Shown here one piece after another: positions 47,601-57,557 of a stretch of 64,000 nucleotides of DNA. The number at the start of each line of letters is the position of its first letter. Position 1 is the first letter of the stretch. The stretch is from Sipunculus nudus (Eukaryota; Annelida; Sipuncula; Golfingiida; Sipunculidae): NCBI GenBank assembly GCA_026874595.1, contig CM049316.1, forward strand, positions 77,014,676 through 77,078,675, given 5' to 3'. Position numbers and translations under genes: made by a program. The notes under the pieces were generated by a model. That model saw nothing but the letters and a program-made list of their open reading frames with translations. It searched no databases and was not told the origin of the DNA.

Positions 47601-50600
47601 GCAACTTCCTTACTCACCTAAGCCTTGTCAGCCCAGTGCATCAAACTCTTGGGAAGTTTGATGTAAGGGGACTGATATTTTGACCTGTCTATGTGTCTTT
47701 GATGGTATTCTCATAAGACATGTTGGTATTCTATAAGACAGGTGGTGCCACCTACATTGACTTTTGCAGTGTATGTGCCTGCTTATTTCTACAGAGGAAT
47801 TTGATACATCAGCCTAAAATTTGGCATGTTTATACATATCGGGTTGCTTTATAGTGTACAAGGCTGGTGGCACCACCTACAATAATTTTTGCACAGTGTA
47901 TGTCCCTGCTTATTTCACAGGAGGGGTTTGACATATCAGTCTGACATTGGGCATATTTATATATCTCTTCGTTGTATATAAGACTGGTGGTGCCAGCTAC
48001 AATCATTGTTTCCGCCAAAACAGAGTTTTGCGGATACTATGATTTCAGTCAGACGCCAACGCTGCCGCCATCACTGCATAGGTTTCCGGAGAACTTCTTT
48101 ATAACCACTGGGCAGAATTTTTTAAAATTCGGAATTATGATCAGTCACATGTGAACTGGTGCACCCTCATTTTTCATTGACCTCTGACCTTTCCTCTCTG
48201 CCCAGCGTCCATTTGTGTGTCTGTTTCCACACATAAACCCACATATCTAGGGAACCGTTTGACCAATAAAACTAAAGATTTTGCACAATTGTAGCCCTTG
48301 GAAAGCTTTATAACATACACTAAAAATGGTTGCGCCACCCGCAACCATTTTTGCACAGCGTTCATCTGTTCATCTGCCTTGGGGAAAAAAACACTCATAT
48401 CTCTGCATTGGTTAGACTTATCCATCTGAAATTTTGCATGTGTTTACATCCTGGACAGCTTTCTAGATTTTATCACAGGTGACGCCACCTACAGTCACGT
48501 TTAAGCTGCAGACATCCAATCTCATAACTCGGGAACTGTTTGACCAGTCGGGCCAAAATTTTGCATGTGTTTAGATCTCTCATAGCTCTCTATCATACGC
48601 AAAACTGGTGGTGCCACATGTAACCATTTTTGCACAGCGTCTATCTGTTCATCTGCCTTGGGATAAAATCACTCATATCTTGGCAGTGGTTTGACTTATC
48701 CACCTGATATTTTGCAGGTTTATACATCCTTGACAGCTTTCTTGATTTTTTGACAGGTGGCGCCACCTACATTCAAATTTATGCTGCAGACATCCAAGCT
48801 CATATCTCAGGAACCATTTGACTGATTGGGCAAAAATTTTGCATTTTTATAGATCTCACATAACTCTTTATCATACACAAAAGCGGTGGCGCCACCTGCA
48901 ATCATTTTTGCACAGCGTCGGTCTGTTTGTTTCCCGTTGGATATAATCACTCATAAATGGCAGTGGTTTAACATATCTGCCTAAAATTTTGCAGGTTTAA
49001 ACATCTTGGATAGCTTTCTGGATTTTGTGGCAGGTGGCGCCACCTACATTTATGTATACGCTGCAGACATTCAGGCTTATACCTCAGGACTGGTTTGACA
49101 TATCCCCCTGAAATTTTGCATATGTGTAGATCTCACATAACTCTTTATCATACACAAAATTGGTGGTGCCACCTGCCACCATTTTTGCACAGTGTCCATC
49201 TGTTTGTCTGCCGTGGGCTAAAATCACTCATATCTCAGTAGTGGTTTGACTTATCTGCCTAAAATTTTGTATGTTTATACATCTTGGACAGCTTTCTGGA
49301 TTTTGTGGTAGGTGGCGCAACCTACATACACATTTCGGCTGCAGACATCCAGGCTATTATGCAACACACCTCACTCTATATCCCCTTGCCACTCAATCCA
49401 TGCCTCACTTCACCTTTCCCACTCTGATTTTGGAGGATACACATAGTCACTTGTTGACTACCCAAATTTTAGTTTTTGTGTTGTGTGCATCCATTCCAGA
49501 ATTGCAGCAGTGATGTTTGTTTAATTGTTTCTTGTTCTAAGTGTTTAATACTTGCATTGTTCATATACATGTTACACATGTTCTTGAAAAGTAATGGTCC
49601 AGCATTGAAGCATTATACCTGGTGTAATCTCATTGCACAGGTTTGCATTAGGCCTGTAGGCCTTGTTAAAAATTTCATTGATATTTTGTGATATGATCTT
49701 TTAACCACGTGGAGTTTCTACAATCCACCATTCTCTACAATCCACCATTTTCTACAATCAACCATTTTCTTCAAGTGGTTAAGTTTGGTGCTACTAGTGA
49801 AGACAAAGATACAGTGATTAATATTCAGTGGAGGTTTATGTTTGACCTCACAAATTTTGGGTGACTGGAGTAATGAACTTTGTTGATGTTGTTCAACTGT
49901 AGTCATTATGGGATAGGTTCACGGTCTGTAAATGGCACTGTCTATTGAATGGGCATGATGACATTAAAATGATGAGCAGGAACATACTGGTATGTATGGA
50001 GCTCTGAATATTCTGAGTTTTCATCCAGACTTGACAATTCTACCTTTGAGCAAACCGCTTGGATCAAAGCAGGGATAGTCAACTGTTAGACCAGTGCTGC
50101 ATCTTACCCTGCATTCCAGCTGTTAGTGTTACACAAAGAATATTATATAACACAATTTCTGCAATATTTTTTTGTATAATGTTTTTTTTTGTTAGAGGCA
50201 ACCACCTCTATTTTATTAATGCTTGCTTAATTAAGCCTATGTACATCTGCAGATTCCATTCCAGTTTCGGACTACTTGACAGGGCAGGTTCACACGCTTC
50301 CACTCATTTTATATCCTGATGTTAACCAGGCCCGGTGACTACTGCACTTTCGAGCCCAAGTTGTGTAATTGTCTTCATTGCTGGGTCATACCACTGATTC
50401 TTGAATCCCAGAAAGGTTTACTCGTTTGTGAGTGAAGCAGAGGTGTTTGACACAGCCTTCCCTTAAAGCCTGCAGCGTGCTCACCCTGGATGGGGGCTGA
50501 CCATGACAATCTCACCACTTAGGCTGAGAATTGAACTCAAGATCTCCTGCCTTTCAGTCCTGTGCTTTAACCCTGAGCCACAGGAGACAGTTGTCATGGA

Positions 50601-51710
50601 GCTGTGATCAAATATAAATCCTATTATGCTTCTTTGTTTAAAACTTCACCAAAAGGCTTTCATTAGGGCTGGCACTATACGTGGATGTAACAATTGAAGG
50701 AACATGACTAACATGCTTATTAGTGGCACTGATAAGGAATACATATCCATTACGATATGTATATTGACATTCAGTATGTAGCTCTGATGTGATAGATAAT
50801 TGATCACTGAACACAACCAGACAAGCCATAAAATACTAATGACACAACTCATGATAAGCAACCATAGTGTATACATAAATTGTCCCTCCTTTTAGGGTAT
50901 GGGAGGTCAGCTGAATTACTTTGGACTGTGGCTGGACCACGAGTTTGGGGACGGACACAGTCATGCTGAGCCTATCTGCACCACGTTTAACAGCCCTCAG
51001 CTCTCCAAGCAGTCTAAGTTTAAAGTCGCTGTGTTGGAAGTCTGGGGGGTCGGACACGAACCTAGGGAACTCAGACTGGATGATGATGTATGTATAATAC
51101 TAGACGTTACTCAGAGAATATGTAATAAATTATCTGAATTATGTCATTGAGGTCATGAAAGTAAGCACTCTACAAAATATTCAAGAATTTATTATGACAA
51201 ACCTTAGAAAACTTGATATAGGTGAGAGGTATGCAGAAACAGACTTCTATAAAAATCTGATCTATAAAACAGAGAAATCAGAATTATTTTTGAAAACAAA
51301 TCAAACATTTATGAAAGAGTGAAATGCAGAAATTTATTGTGTAATTATCACACATACAAAGCAGAGAAATACAGAAACAATTTTTGAAAATAGTATGTGA
51401 AAGAGAGAAATTCAGATACAAAACCCCTTTGATAAAAGGAGAAAAAATAGAGATTTAAAATAGAGAACAAATTTCATGGGACTATGTAACAATATATATA
51501 TATATAGAGTGAGGTATAATTATGTGTCTGCAGGGAGAGTGAGGTATAATTATGTGTCTGCAGGGAGAGGAGATTAAGGAGAGTATCCTCGACAAGGATC
51601 CGGAGGCCAAGGCCATGCTGGAGCTACTGGACAAAGGACCGCTCAGCGAGGGGCTGAGAGAGACTGACCCTACTGCAGACTCACCTGAGGAACATAGCCG
51701 GCCATTTTGA
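29560..51710 (+). CDS. MEAK7: MEAK7 / TLDC1, TLDc-domain mTOR-associated protein (complete, 8 coding exons)
   Basis: Coding exons are 29560-29685, 31672-31893, 32427-32562, 32911-33020, 44016-44322, 45444-45562, 50896-51087 and 51564-51710. They total 1359 nt, 452 aa plus stop; the human protein is 456 aa. The protein opens MGGQTSKDERLD, with Gly2 and Ser6 as in N-myristoylation sites. A helical N-terminal half is followed by a TLDc domain at about residues 225-392 (HVFGGFASESW, YNDHFMYFNHGQ, GGQLNYFGLWLD). The tail is ESILDKDPEAKAMLELL, the helix reported from mammalian V-ATPase structures to reach the rotor. The family acts at lysosomes in mTOR signalling and binds V-ATPase. Intron 4 is 11 kb, mostly repeats. 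The final acceptor is duplicated. All phases agree. Confidence 0.96.
29686..30306. other. MEAK7 intron 1, proximal part
   Basis: AT-rich intron with a short alternating TA stretch near 30100. Nothing recognised before the hAT-type insertion. Confidence 0.6.
30307..30757. mobile_element. 451-bp hAT-type element with 8-bp TSD
   Basis: The segment is bounded by the identical 8-bp direct repeat CATATTAT (30299-30306 and 30758-30765). The ends TAGG and CCTA are inverted, with imperfect inward similarity (taggcctgtgaattgtg against tagggatgcaacaatgc). It carries gattcaattc-type motifs typical of small hAT derivatives. No coding capacity. Confidence 0.75.
30758..31671. other. MEAK7 intron 1, distal part
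   Basis: About 900 bp of AT-rich intron. Nothing recognised up to the exon 2 acceptor. Confidence 0.6.
31672..31893 (+). CDS. MEAK7: MEAK7 coding exon 2
   Basis: The acceptor ttattttgcag precedes KYLGKSLSPQIQKHLYHYMK, EAAFIISLSHMLKGT and WCLAAGNCAADRVSASSMQS, with donor tca|gtaagg. 222 nt, 74 codons, phase 0. The SHMLKGT block matches the N-terminal domain of MEAK7. Confidence 0.94.
31894..32426. other. MEAK7 intron 2, nothing recognised
   Basis: 533-bp AT-rich intron. Confidence 0.6.
32427..32562 (+). CDS. MEAK7: MEAK7 coding exon 3
   Basis: The acceptor ctatttgcag precedes VVTSLFESYVSIIQQSQEYK and SASILKPLSQ, with donor caag|gtaagc. 136 nt, phase 0 to 1. Confidence 0.92.
32563..32910. 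other. MEAK7 intron 3, nothing recognised
   Basis: 348-bp AT-rich intron. Confidence 0.6.
32911..33020 (+). CDS. MEAK7: MEAK7 coding exon 4
   Basis: The acceptor ctgcatttag precedes ESSETISTDSIEKWLSQSAL and LLHIMDHVFHNLFPVTF, with donor ttt|gtaagt. 110 nt, phase 1 to 0. Too short to show as an open frame. Identified by splice sites, phase and its match to the region before the TLDc domain. Confidence 0.9.
33046..34870 (-). mobile_element. Reversed family-A-ended repeat with a distinct core
   Basis: It begins with a family-A terminal hairpin in reverse (33050-33080: TAGCTCAGCTGACT, ATA, AGTCATCTTAGCTA) and a ctgtccgtc run. The core modules differ from other A copies: two about 690 bp apart share gatgtctccaaaatcccctaccatgcc. 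The part 34215-34870 matches 61800-61940 plus 63420-63760. A reversed left-end remnant of family A at 39304-39335 may be its other end, split by the two TIR elements between them. Confidence 0.65.
34906..36297. mobile_element. 1.39-kb TIR element, TA-flanked (copy 2)
   Basis: Same ends (CCGTAAAATCTCCACTTAAA and inverse) and nearly the same sequence throughout as 6151-7541, with TA on both sides. Differences are scattered single bases and small indels, so the two copies are young. It lies in MEAK7 intron 4. No transposase. Confidence 0.9.
36715..38932. mobile_element. 2.2-kb diverged relative of the 1.39-kb TIR elements
   Basis: Ends CTGTAAATCTTGTTTTTATG and inverse CCGTAAATCCTGTTTTTATC, flanked by TA. 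The terminal sequence differs from the 6151/34906 family, but the interior from about 37380 to 38180 aligns with it (cagcggcccacttcgttgggcatg, caatggctgacgatcgttttaaaa, gtgacatggag). Subterminal GGCTGCA/GCCGCA motifs replace GCGGTTTTAA. I infer two related families with exchanged or diverged ends. No transposase seen. Confidence 0.82.
38933..39349. other. MEAK7 intron 4 spacer with family-A end remnant
   Basis: AT-rich DNA, then 39304-39335 carries a reversed family A left end (tgacccatgggtcccttgtt) abutting the next repeat. Confidence 0.5.
39350..41455. repeat. Long modular repeat family C, copy 1
   Basis: It begins gtgaacctgtgagttatgc and ends cacaggttcgcattaggcc plus tgtaggccttgtt. The two ends share an inverted GAACCTGTG/CACAGGTTC, and an AGGCCTGTAGGCCT palindrome closes the right end. 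Inside are modules with cttcttctcc, ttttggctcagt, a series of caggtcaagttcactcagtgcag-like units (40560-40830) and ctggtggtgtcacct modules. The same order recurs at 45712-49672. Confidence 0.75.
41456..42401. other. MEAK7 intron 4, unrecognised part
   Basis: About 950 bp of AT-rich intron between two repeats. No gene or clear repeat structure. Confidence 0.5.
42402..43928 (-). mobile_element. Tandem-core repeat family A element (reverse)
   Basis: Reverse copy. The right-end arm TAAGCTCAGCTGACT opens it but the second hairpin arm is deleted. At the far end, read on the minus strand, TGACCCGTGGGTCA and then the arm CCTCAGCCGACTGAC form the left end. The core has about four modules with ggtctctgttacccatatt, gtggcgccacctgta (42730) and a C run near 43247. 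Confidence 0.85.
44016..44322 (+). CDS. MEAK7: MEAK7 coding exon 5 (TLDc N-terminal half)
   Basis: The acceptor ttattttcag precedes TEDITNSQLNHHLLPHCEGA, PWRLLFSTRVHGESFSNMTK and VVKDTDGHVFGGFASESWTV, with donor ttg|gtaaga. 307 nt, phase 0 to 1. WRLLFSTRVHG and HVFGGFAS are TLDc signature blocks. Confidence 0.97.
44323..44679. other. MEAK7 intron 5, proximal part
   Basis: 357 bp of AT-rich intron with nothing recognised. Confidence 0.6.
44680..45018. mobile_element. Small TIR element (MITE, about 340 bp)
   Basis: The left end TAGGCCAAAATAAA then AGGTATGGTTCTCAGGCAC is mirrored at the right by GTGCCCGAGAACCATCCCT and a ggcctta end. This gives an imperfect inverted repeat of about 36 bp. GCGGGCGG motifs lie just inside both ends. 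No clear TSD. No coding capacity. Confidence 0.7.
45019..45443. other. MEAK7 intron 5, distal part
   Basis: About 425 bp of ordinary intron. Confidence 0.6.
45444..45562 (+). CDS. MEAK7: MEAK7 coding exon 6 (TLDc middle)
   Basis: The acceptor tattttccag precedes GSSHCFLFTLSPEVGVYTAT and EYNDHFMYFNHGQETMPNGL, with donor ctg|gtaaga. 119 nt, phase 1 to 0. YNDHxMYxNHGQ is a TLDc hallmark. No ATG-opened frame reveals this exon. Confidence 0.96.
45712..49672. repeat. Long modular repeat family C, copy 2 (expanded)
   Basis: It starts gcgccctgtgagcttatgc and ends cacaggtttgcattaggcc plus tgtaggccttgtt, parallel to 39350-41455. It carries about 340 bp of extra sequence (46863-47205). A tandem expansion of about 280-bp modules at 48300-49330 has ttttgcacagcgt-type anchors at about 48349, 48634, 48906 and 49185. 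GGTGGCGCCACC occurs at 46199, 48756, 48885 and 49033. It fills most of MEAK7 intron 6. Confidence 0.75.
49673..50329. other. MEAK7 intron 6, spacer
   Basis: Contains three direct repeats of about 18 bp (tctacaatccaccattt-like) at about 49716-49770. The rest is unremarkable intron. Confidence 0.55.
50330..50595 (-). mobile_element. tRNA-derived SINE (minus strand)
   Basis: On the minus strand, cctgtggctcagggttaaag is followed by ggactgaaaggcaggagatc and a B box GTTCAATTC (plus 50528-50536). The A box tggctcagggt (50570-50580) matches except for its last base. A GC-richer body follows (ccatccagggtgagcacgc and cgggcctgg). This looks like a tRNA-related head with a SINE body. The 3' end is approximate. 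Confidence 0.6.
50596..50895. other. MEAK7 intron 6, distal part
   Basis: 300 bp of ordinary intron up to the exon 7 acceptor. Confidence 0.6.
50896..51087 (+). CDS. MEAK7: MEAK7 coding exon 7 (TLDc C-terminal half)
   Basis: The acceptor ctccttttag precedes GMGGQLNYFGLWLDHEFGDG, CTTFNSPQLSKQSKF and VLEVWGVG, ending DDD with donor gat|gtatgt. 192 nt, phase 0. It holds the closing strands of the TLDc fold. Confidence 0.97.
51088..51506. other. MEAK7 intron 7
   Basis: AT-rich intron. Repeated gagaaa/agagaaat strings lie at about 51260-51460 and a (TA)n run at about 51492-51506 adjoins the duplicated acceptor. Confidence 0.55.
51507..51566 (+). repeat. 30-bp tandem duplication of the exon 8 splice acceptor
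   Basis: The 30-bp unit gagtgaggtataattatgtg plus tctgcaggga occurs twice in direct tandem (51507-51536 and 51537-51566). Each copy ends in tctgcag|GGAGAG, so two equivalent AG acceptors lie 30 bp apart (51533 and 51563). Using the first gives GGA GAG TGA, an immediate stop. The second restores the conserved tail. Confidence 0.95.
51564..51710 (+). CDS. MEAK7: MEAK7 coding exon 8 (C-terminal helix)
   Basis: From the second acceptor: GEEIKESILDKDPEAKAMLE, LLDKGPLSEGLRE and on to HSRPF, TGA at 51708-51710. 49 codons including the stop, phase 0. The SILDxDPEAxAxLE and EGLRE blocks are conserved in the mammalian protein. In V-ATPase structures this helix is the part that contacts the rotor. Confidence 0.93.
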   Translation, partial: GEEIKESILDKDPEAKAMLELLDKGPLSEGLRETDPTADSPEEHSRPF

Positions 51711-52997
51711 AAGAGAATGATACTACAGAAGACAGGCTGAGGAACTTAGCTGTCCATTCTGAAACAGACTGACCCAACAGAAGACAGGCCGGAGGAACAC
51801 TGCCGTCCATTAAAGTCACACTGAACATACTATGATACATGGACTATAGACCAGAAATGCCAGATGAACAAAGCCACCAGCTGTAATTGTACATGAGTCA
51901 CCAGCCACCAGCTGTAATTGTACTGGAGTCACCAGGCACCAGCTGTAATTGTACTGGGGTCACCAGGCACCAGCTGTAATTGTACTGGAGTCTTCCAATA
52001 CCAGGCATTGCCATGAACAAAGCTAGTTTTCTTGAGCAGGTTGAGTTTAGGAAATTTGGACCACAAAACATATTAACAAGTTCAGCATGTTTAACCTGTT
52101 GTAAAACAGTAAATGTTTATGTGCCAGTATATTTCAACATGAGAGAACTCAAAACCCTCTCATGGTATTACCTTTCAAATGAACCGGTGAATTATTATTA
52201 CTGTTATAATTGTAATTAATTAATTTAATTAAATCTGATACAATTAAATATAATTGATCCTACCTTGTGCCACAAAACATCATTTTTTGCCTTAGATGAA
52301 AGTACAGACCGAAGTGTTTTTTTCTATGCAATAATCATGGATTTGGGCTATTCAACAGCCTCTTAAGATTTTAAGAAGTCCTTAAAACTGAGTCAATTCA
52401 AAAACAAGAAAAAGGAAGTCTTTGAATATGTCAAAGGAAGTAATAGTGCATTTATTTACCAAGTTAAAGTCAGGAAATGAAGACGGCAGAATTAACAGTA
52501 CATTGGATCTTTCAGTTCCTTTTAATATGCAGTGGGAAACAAAACTTGTTCTCATGTTATCCCCAAAGCACGCAAAACATCCTTTCTGCTATTTTCATTT
52601 TTTTAAACAATGGCTGTGATAAGTCGGGGACAAAGTTTGAGACAGCAGTTGAAGATTAATAACTCAGGAAGCTAAGTGTAGTTTAATGGTGGCTTGAGCA
52701 AGTCAAATTTGTACTGTTTCTTATCATTTTCAATTTTTCTTTTTTACTTCTATGTAATCATGGCTGAAATGGTTAAAAGTTGTTTCTTTAATGGACAATG
52801 ATACAGTACATACATACATATGTACTGTGCATTAAAATAATTTCATTAAGTGGAGAATACTGAACACAATCTACATTAACTCATGGTCTGTATATATACA
52901 TGTGTTCTTTTTACTCACCATACACACTGTATGAACTCTAGGAACATATTTCTGTAAGGGCATTACTGACCACATAATCTGCATAAACACCCAATAT
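51711..52997 (+). other. Probable MEAK7 3' UTR and spacer, with a 32-bp repeat
   Basis: Just after the stop, gacaggc/gaggaac phrases repeat (51660-51810). At about 51890-51992 a 32-bp unit (caccagctgtaattgtactg plus gagtcaccagg) occurs about three and a half times. The rest is AT-rich with no further frame of note. Confidence 0.5.
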
Positions 52998-53050
52998 GTA
53001 TGTATGTATGTATGTACGTATGTATATATATATGTATATATATATATATT
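52997..53050. repeat. TATG/TA microsatellite
   Basis: A run of tatg units grades into alternating ta/tg. Simple sequence only. Confidence 0.9.
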
Positions 53051-53296
53051 TATAGTAACTAATCATATACTCAGGGTGCATGGTTTGAAGGTTCTTTCTC
53101 ACACTTATATGGGTGTTAGGTTATACTTACTATACAGCAGAATAAGAATTAGTGTCCTGTGGACACTGCACAGGTGCATAGATAATGTGGTGCTTGGGGA
53201 ATAATTCTTGTTTTTTCATGTGTATTATTGATATATCAGCAGTTTTATTATCCTTCTTATTATATTTGTTACATTTATTGGCCTTCCAAATTCATA

Positions 53297-53302
53297 AATA
53301 AA
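53297..53302 (+). terminator. Candidate MEAK7 polyadenylation signal
   Basis: AATAAA within ttcataaataaacc. It is the first canonical hexamer I find downstream of the stop, about 1.6 kb away. Nearer ATTAAA variants exist (for example near 52831), so the true site is uncertain. Confidence 0.25.
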
Positions 53303-55000
53303 CCTTACATTCTCCACTTTAATCATTAAGCCCCAATTAATGCAAATAATGTGCATTATAAATTCATTGTACTTAAATGGTATATACTGAGGAATTTACT
53401 TGTAACAAAGAGGCCTATATCTACCCTACCACTGTGATTTTCACCAAGGTATTGTGTAGTATGGCCAGAATATATTTTATATATTTATTTATAATAAAGT
53501 AGATTTGACAAGGGACATTACTCAATAAATAGCACACCTTAAAAGCATAAAGATCACAGCTTATTGAGCAAGATATTATTCATTAGGGGTATATTAAGGT
53601 GAATCGTAGATCTGGATTTTGGAACTTGTTTATCTGTAGGAAGATGGGGTTATCGTAGAGACTACCCTTCTGTAAAATTTTCATGTGGTTATTGCTGCAG
53701 CGTTTGAGTCACAGGTCAGGACGTAGAGACATTACAGTCACACTTAATTGTAATACCCTCACCCACCCCAACAGGGCTTTATCTACTGATATAAGTTGTT
53801 TTAAATCATAAACCAACACTAGTGTCAAGATATTAATACTTACTTTCCAGGGGGATTATTGCTACATTTCACATGCTCTGTAATATTAGAAAGATAATGA
53901 TATGACATCTTCTTTTGTAATTTTACTTTCAAATTCTGTTCTTTCAAATAGGTACTTTTCAAGTATTGTTGTTTCTTAATTCCAAAGCACACATACCAGT
54001 ATTTATATAATATGCATTTAAAATTATGTAATTTATTCAGCTGAATTATAGTTAAATAGTTTGTATATTTGAGAGACAAAATGCCTTAATGTTAAAATTC
54101 TTAGCTAAAGTGATTTCAAAGATCAAGACATAATAAAAAATGTATAATTTCATAGTATAAAATAACCACACATTTGCATGGTACCATATACAGTAGGCTT
54201 TGTTGTATAAACATGCTCCAAATACATACATTTTACACTTGTTAACACTCTTTGTGTTATATGTGCATTGTTTATTGGTGATTATGTGATGGAGCACAGA
54301 CTTCAGTTTATAAATCAAGTGCACCAGCTCGCATGCACTATGCTGCCATCTGGGGAGTAATGAGTTTACTATCAATCATGTAATTTTTTGAATCCAGATT
54401 ATCTTTGGAAGTGTTGAATTTTCAAAAGGATATGTGCTGTAATTTTTTAGTTATGGCTCCCGACAGACAGACATGCACACATACATACATACAGACAGAC
54501 CCATCTGCAATACCCTCTGCCCTTTTGGGATGTAATTAACTAATTATTTTTCTTACAGTGTCTAAAACACAGTTTGTACGTTTAGTTAGTTTGTTTAGGT
54601 GTTTGTTAGTTTTTATGTACAAGAATAACGTGCAATATTAAATACTTAACATGACCCATGATCAACACAATATTTGGATTTTTTTTCAAATATTTATTTA
54701 AAATATTTTAATATTTTACGAGTTGTTTCTTTGTTCATATACCTTGGCGTGAGTGTAGATCTATTCTCATCCAGTAAATCATATCGAACCTTTGAAAGAA
54801 CCTTCAAATACCGGATTTGAGAATAGGGGGCACAGAGAGGGAGGTGGTTTCCCCATCATACAGTGAATAAGAACATTTTTTTTAATTAAAGCGGTATATT
54901 GCGCCATCTGGGGTTGTTTAAAGTAAATTATGATGATAATTCGGCTCTGTTTTTTTAGCTTATCGATACTTTTCCCTGATGTATAAGGTCAAAATAGGGA
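53303..55000. other. Intergenic, nothing recognised
   Basis: AT-rich spacer downstream of MEAK7. An acat/acag microsatellite lies at about 54478-54500. No exon or clear element. Confidence 0.5.
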
Positions 55001-55022
55001 GGGGGGGGGGGGGGGGGGGGGG
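55000..55022. repeat. Long poly-G tract
   Basis: An uninterrupted run of about 22 G follows gggaggg. A poly-T run of about 23 lies at 55410-55432. Confidence 0.9.
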
Positions 55023-57557
55023 TCTGTGGAGACCTGAGAATGGGAGCGTCACATATACATACGTATGTTTGTCCGGAAGTTAGATCCTGTTTGAAGTAAC
55101 AAAAGGGGAATTCCAAACTGAGGCTCATGCATGATTCGCTCATACTAATTACACGAAAAAAAAACATAACGGACTGTAGTGATTTAATTTTTTTTTGTTT
55201 TTAATTTCACCAGCTTGAAAGAAATTACCATATACTTTAATTCTTGACATGGTGCATTTAAACATCAGAGGTGTATTAAGCAACGAATGGACTGTCGGTG
55301 CTACCTCAATCCAAAATTAATTCTACAGTGTTATATAATAAGCAAAGTTAACATATACATATAGTGTAAACAGTGAATGAAATGCACTTATTTCACCCAC
55401 TCATTACTGTTTTTTTTTTTTTTTTTTTTTTTACACATACGTATACATAGGCTTACATGCATACATGTCTTTAAATATAAATAAAATTTACTTAACTGGC
55501 CTACGGATGTCCTAATCTTTTTAATCTCAAGACATAAGTAAAGTGTATGTCAAAGCAATGTATAGATGCATTCATGTATATCCGAAGCTTTATTTCTCGG
55601 GAGGATTCCTGCTAAAGCCACGGCCACGGGGACCAGTAATCCTGCCTTCCCGCGAAGCAGCTTGTTCGACATATCAACCTTTCACACACTGCATGGGGAT
55701 TAATAGAATACTTTTATCTTTTGAATAACATGGCTGGGTTAGTCATCCGCAGCACACTGGAGTCCCTGTGTTCTACAAAATATCAAATTTGATAACCGAA
55801 AGAACCCGAAGTGAAAATCGCGTTTTAATGGTAAGTTAATGTAGCTATATATACGGCATTTATGTTTAATATTTACATTTATTCTCGATACATATATTTT
55901 GAGAGGATGAACATAATATACTCTGCTATGTCCGGGAAATATGCCTCATCCGTCTGGTAAACGTTTCTTATGATTCGTGATTTAATGTGGCTATATACAG
56001 GTGAAACATAATATTCTCTTAGAGCGGTTAATGGTAAGAGACCACGTTTAGGGGGCAGATGTTTCAAGTAAACAGTTAAGAACATATTTAGTATATATCA
56101 CTGCGTATCTTAAAACAGAATATAACAACTGTTATAGCCTATTCGTGTTTTTTTTAATGTAAAGCCGGGGTTTATAAATGAGTAATAAGCTTGTGTCAGG
56201 AATGTGGTGTAAAAATGAACTCGGGTGGTTTCACCTCGTTAATCTACAGATTGCCTATATGTTGTACTAGCTGATGAACCCGGTATACCGGGCTTTTTAC
56301 TGCAGTTTGGGAGATATATTTACTGAGATATTGAATGTTGGCTCATTTTTTATTATAAAAGTTAAAGGAAAATATAGATTTTTAGTGGAATACTCTCGGA
56401 ATACGATATGTACAAATAATTTTTACTGTTATTTTGTGGCGCTGTGCTCGTGGCAAAAATCATATCCCGGTATGTTACCTTGAAGACCTGCATGGTCAGT
56501 GATGGTTTACATTGCGAACCGGAATCAGACGCGGAGGCATAGTGTTTCGTTGATATTTGACTGTTTTCTATCGTTGGACGTATAAAGAATAGGTTGATGC
56601 GAGGAACACATGAAAGATGAATTAAATGTACGTTGCAAGGAAACTGTTCCTGAAGAAGGAAACAAAAATACACATACATCGTAAGTAGCAGAAGCGGACC
56701 CAGCGGGACCCATGCAGTGGGTCCGTATCCCATTTTCAGCCACCGCAACCTTTTTTTCATCGTATCAGACAAATTTTGAGGCCTGAAACCGCCGACACCA
56801 CCCTAGCCCTGTTCCTGAAATTGGGACCTTGAATAAGGTTTTGTGATTAATCCTCTTGGGTTGAACTCTCCATTTCATAAAGCGAGAAACGTGTTTTTCT
56901 CTTTTACTGACCACGCATGTAGGGCAAATCCCTCATTGAAAGCAAGCGTTATTCATATGAACAATAGTCCTTAGTATTAGAGGTTAAGTGACCACGATGC
57001 ACGCATTACGGTTATTGCCGAAGGCAGTTCGGCTGTGCTTGGGAAAAAAACCCGGAAAAATCGCTAAATATTATATGTATATTAAAAATTATTTATTTTC
57101 ATATCGCCAATGTCAATGCGGAGATAATTACCTTTAAAATGATGTACGGCACAATATTGTACACAACGCGGTTTTAGAGAACATTGCGAACAAACGTGAA
57201 CTGAATTCCTTTTATAAGTTTTAGATATCATTCCGCTTCGCTCGTGACTGGAGATAACAAGGAGGCTATAACCTATACCCAGGAGGGATTGAGTCTGCGG
57301 TGGCGCCCTTTCATCCAATGGATAATGTGTATAAGAAATTCTGTTAAATCGAATTGTACTTTTATTGACTTTCGTCCATATTATATATTACTACAAGAAT
57401 GTGAATTATGCTGCTGACATACTTATTATTACAGCATTACATAGCGTGTTTACATCAGTTTATTAAGCAAATTTACAGATTCATTAAAATGACATCGTTG
57501 CTATTCATTAAGAGTGGTGACGTTGAGGCTAATGAATTATTAAGGCGTAGGACCAGC
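55023..57557. other. Intergenic region, higher complexity, one possible retroelement tail
   Basis: Mostly unrecognised. At 56268-56292 ctagctgatgaacccggtat leads into the perfect palindrome CCCGGTATACCGGG (56279-56292), a sequence style seen at the 3' ends of some invertebrate non-LTR retrotransposons. That is an inference from memory. No coding sequence supports it. Confidence 0.35.

Noticed and set aside
53840-54375. Minus-strand frames of 79 and 107 residues
   Set aside because: AT-rich, rich in Lys/Asn/Tyr/Ile by composition, no motif and no splice partners.
56693-56830. Sequence agcagaagcggacccagc as a second copy of the GGATCC MITE
   Set aside because: Only one end-like stretch resembles the 60374-60559 element and no inverted partner was found.
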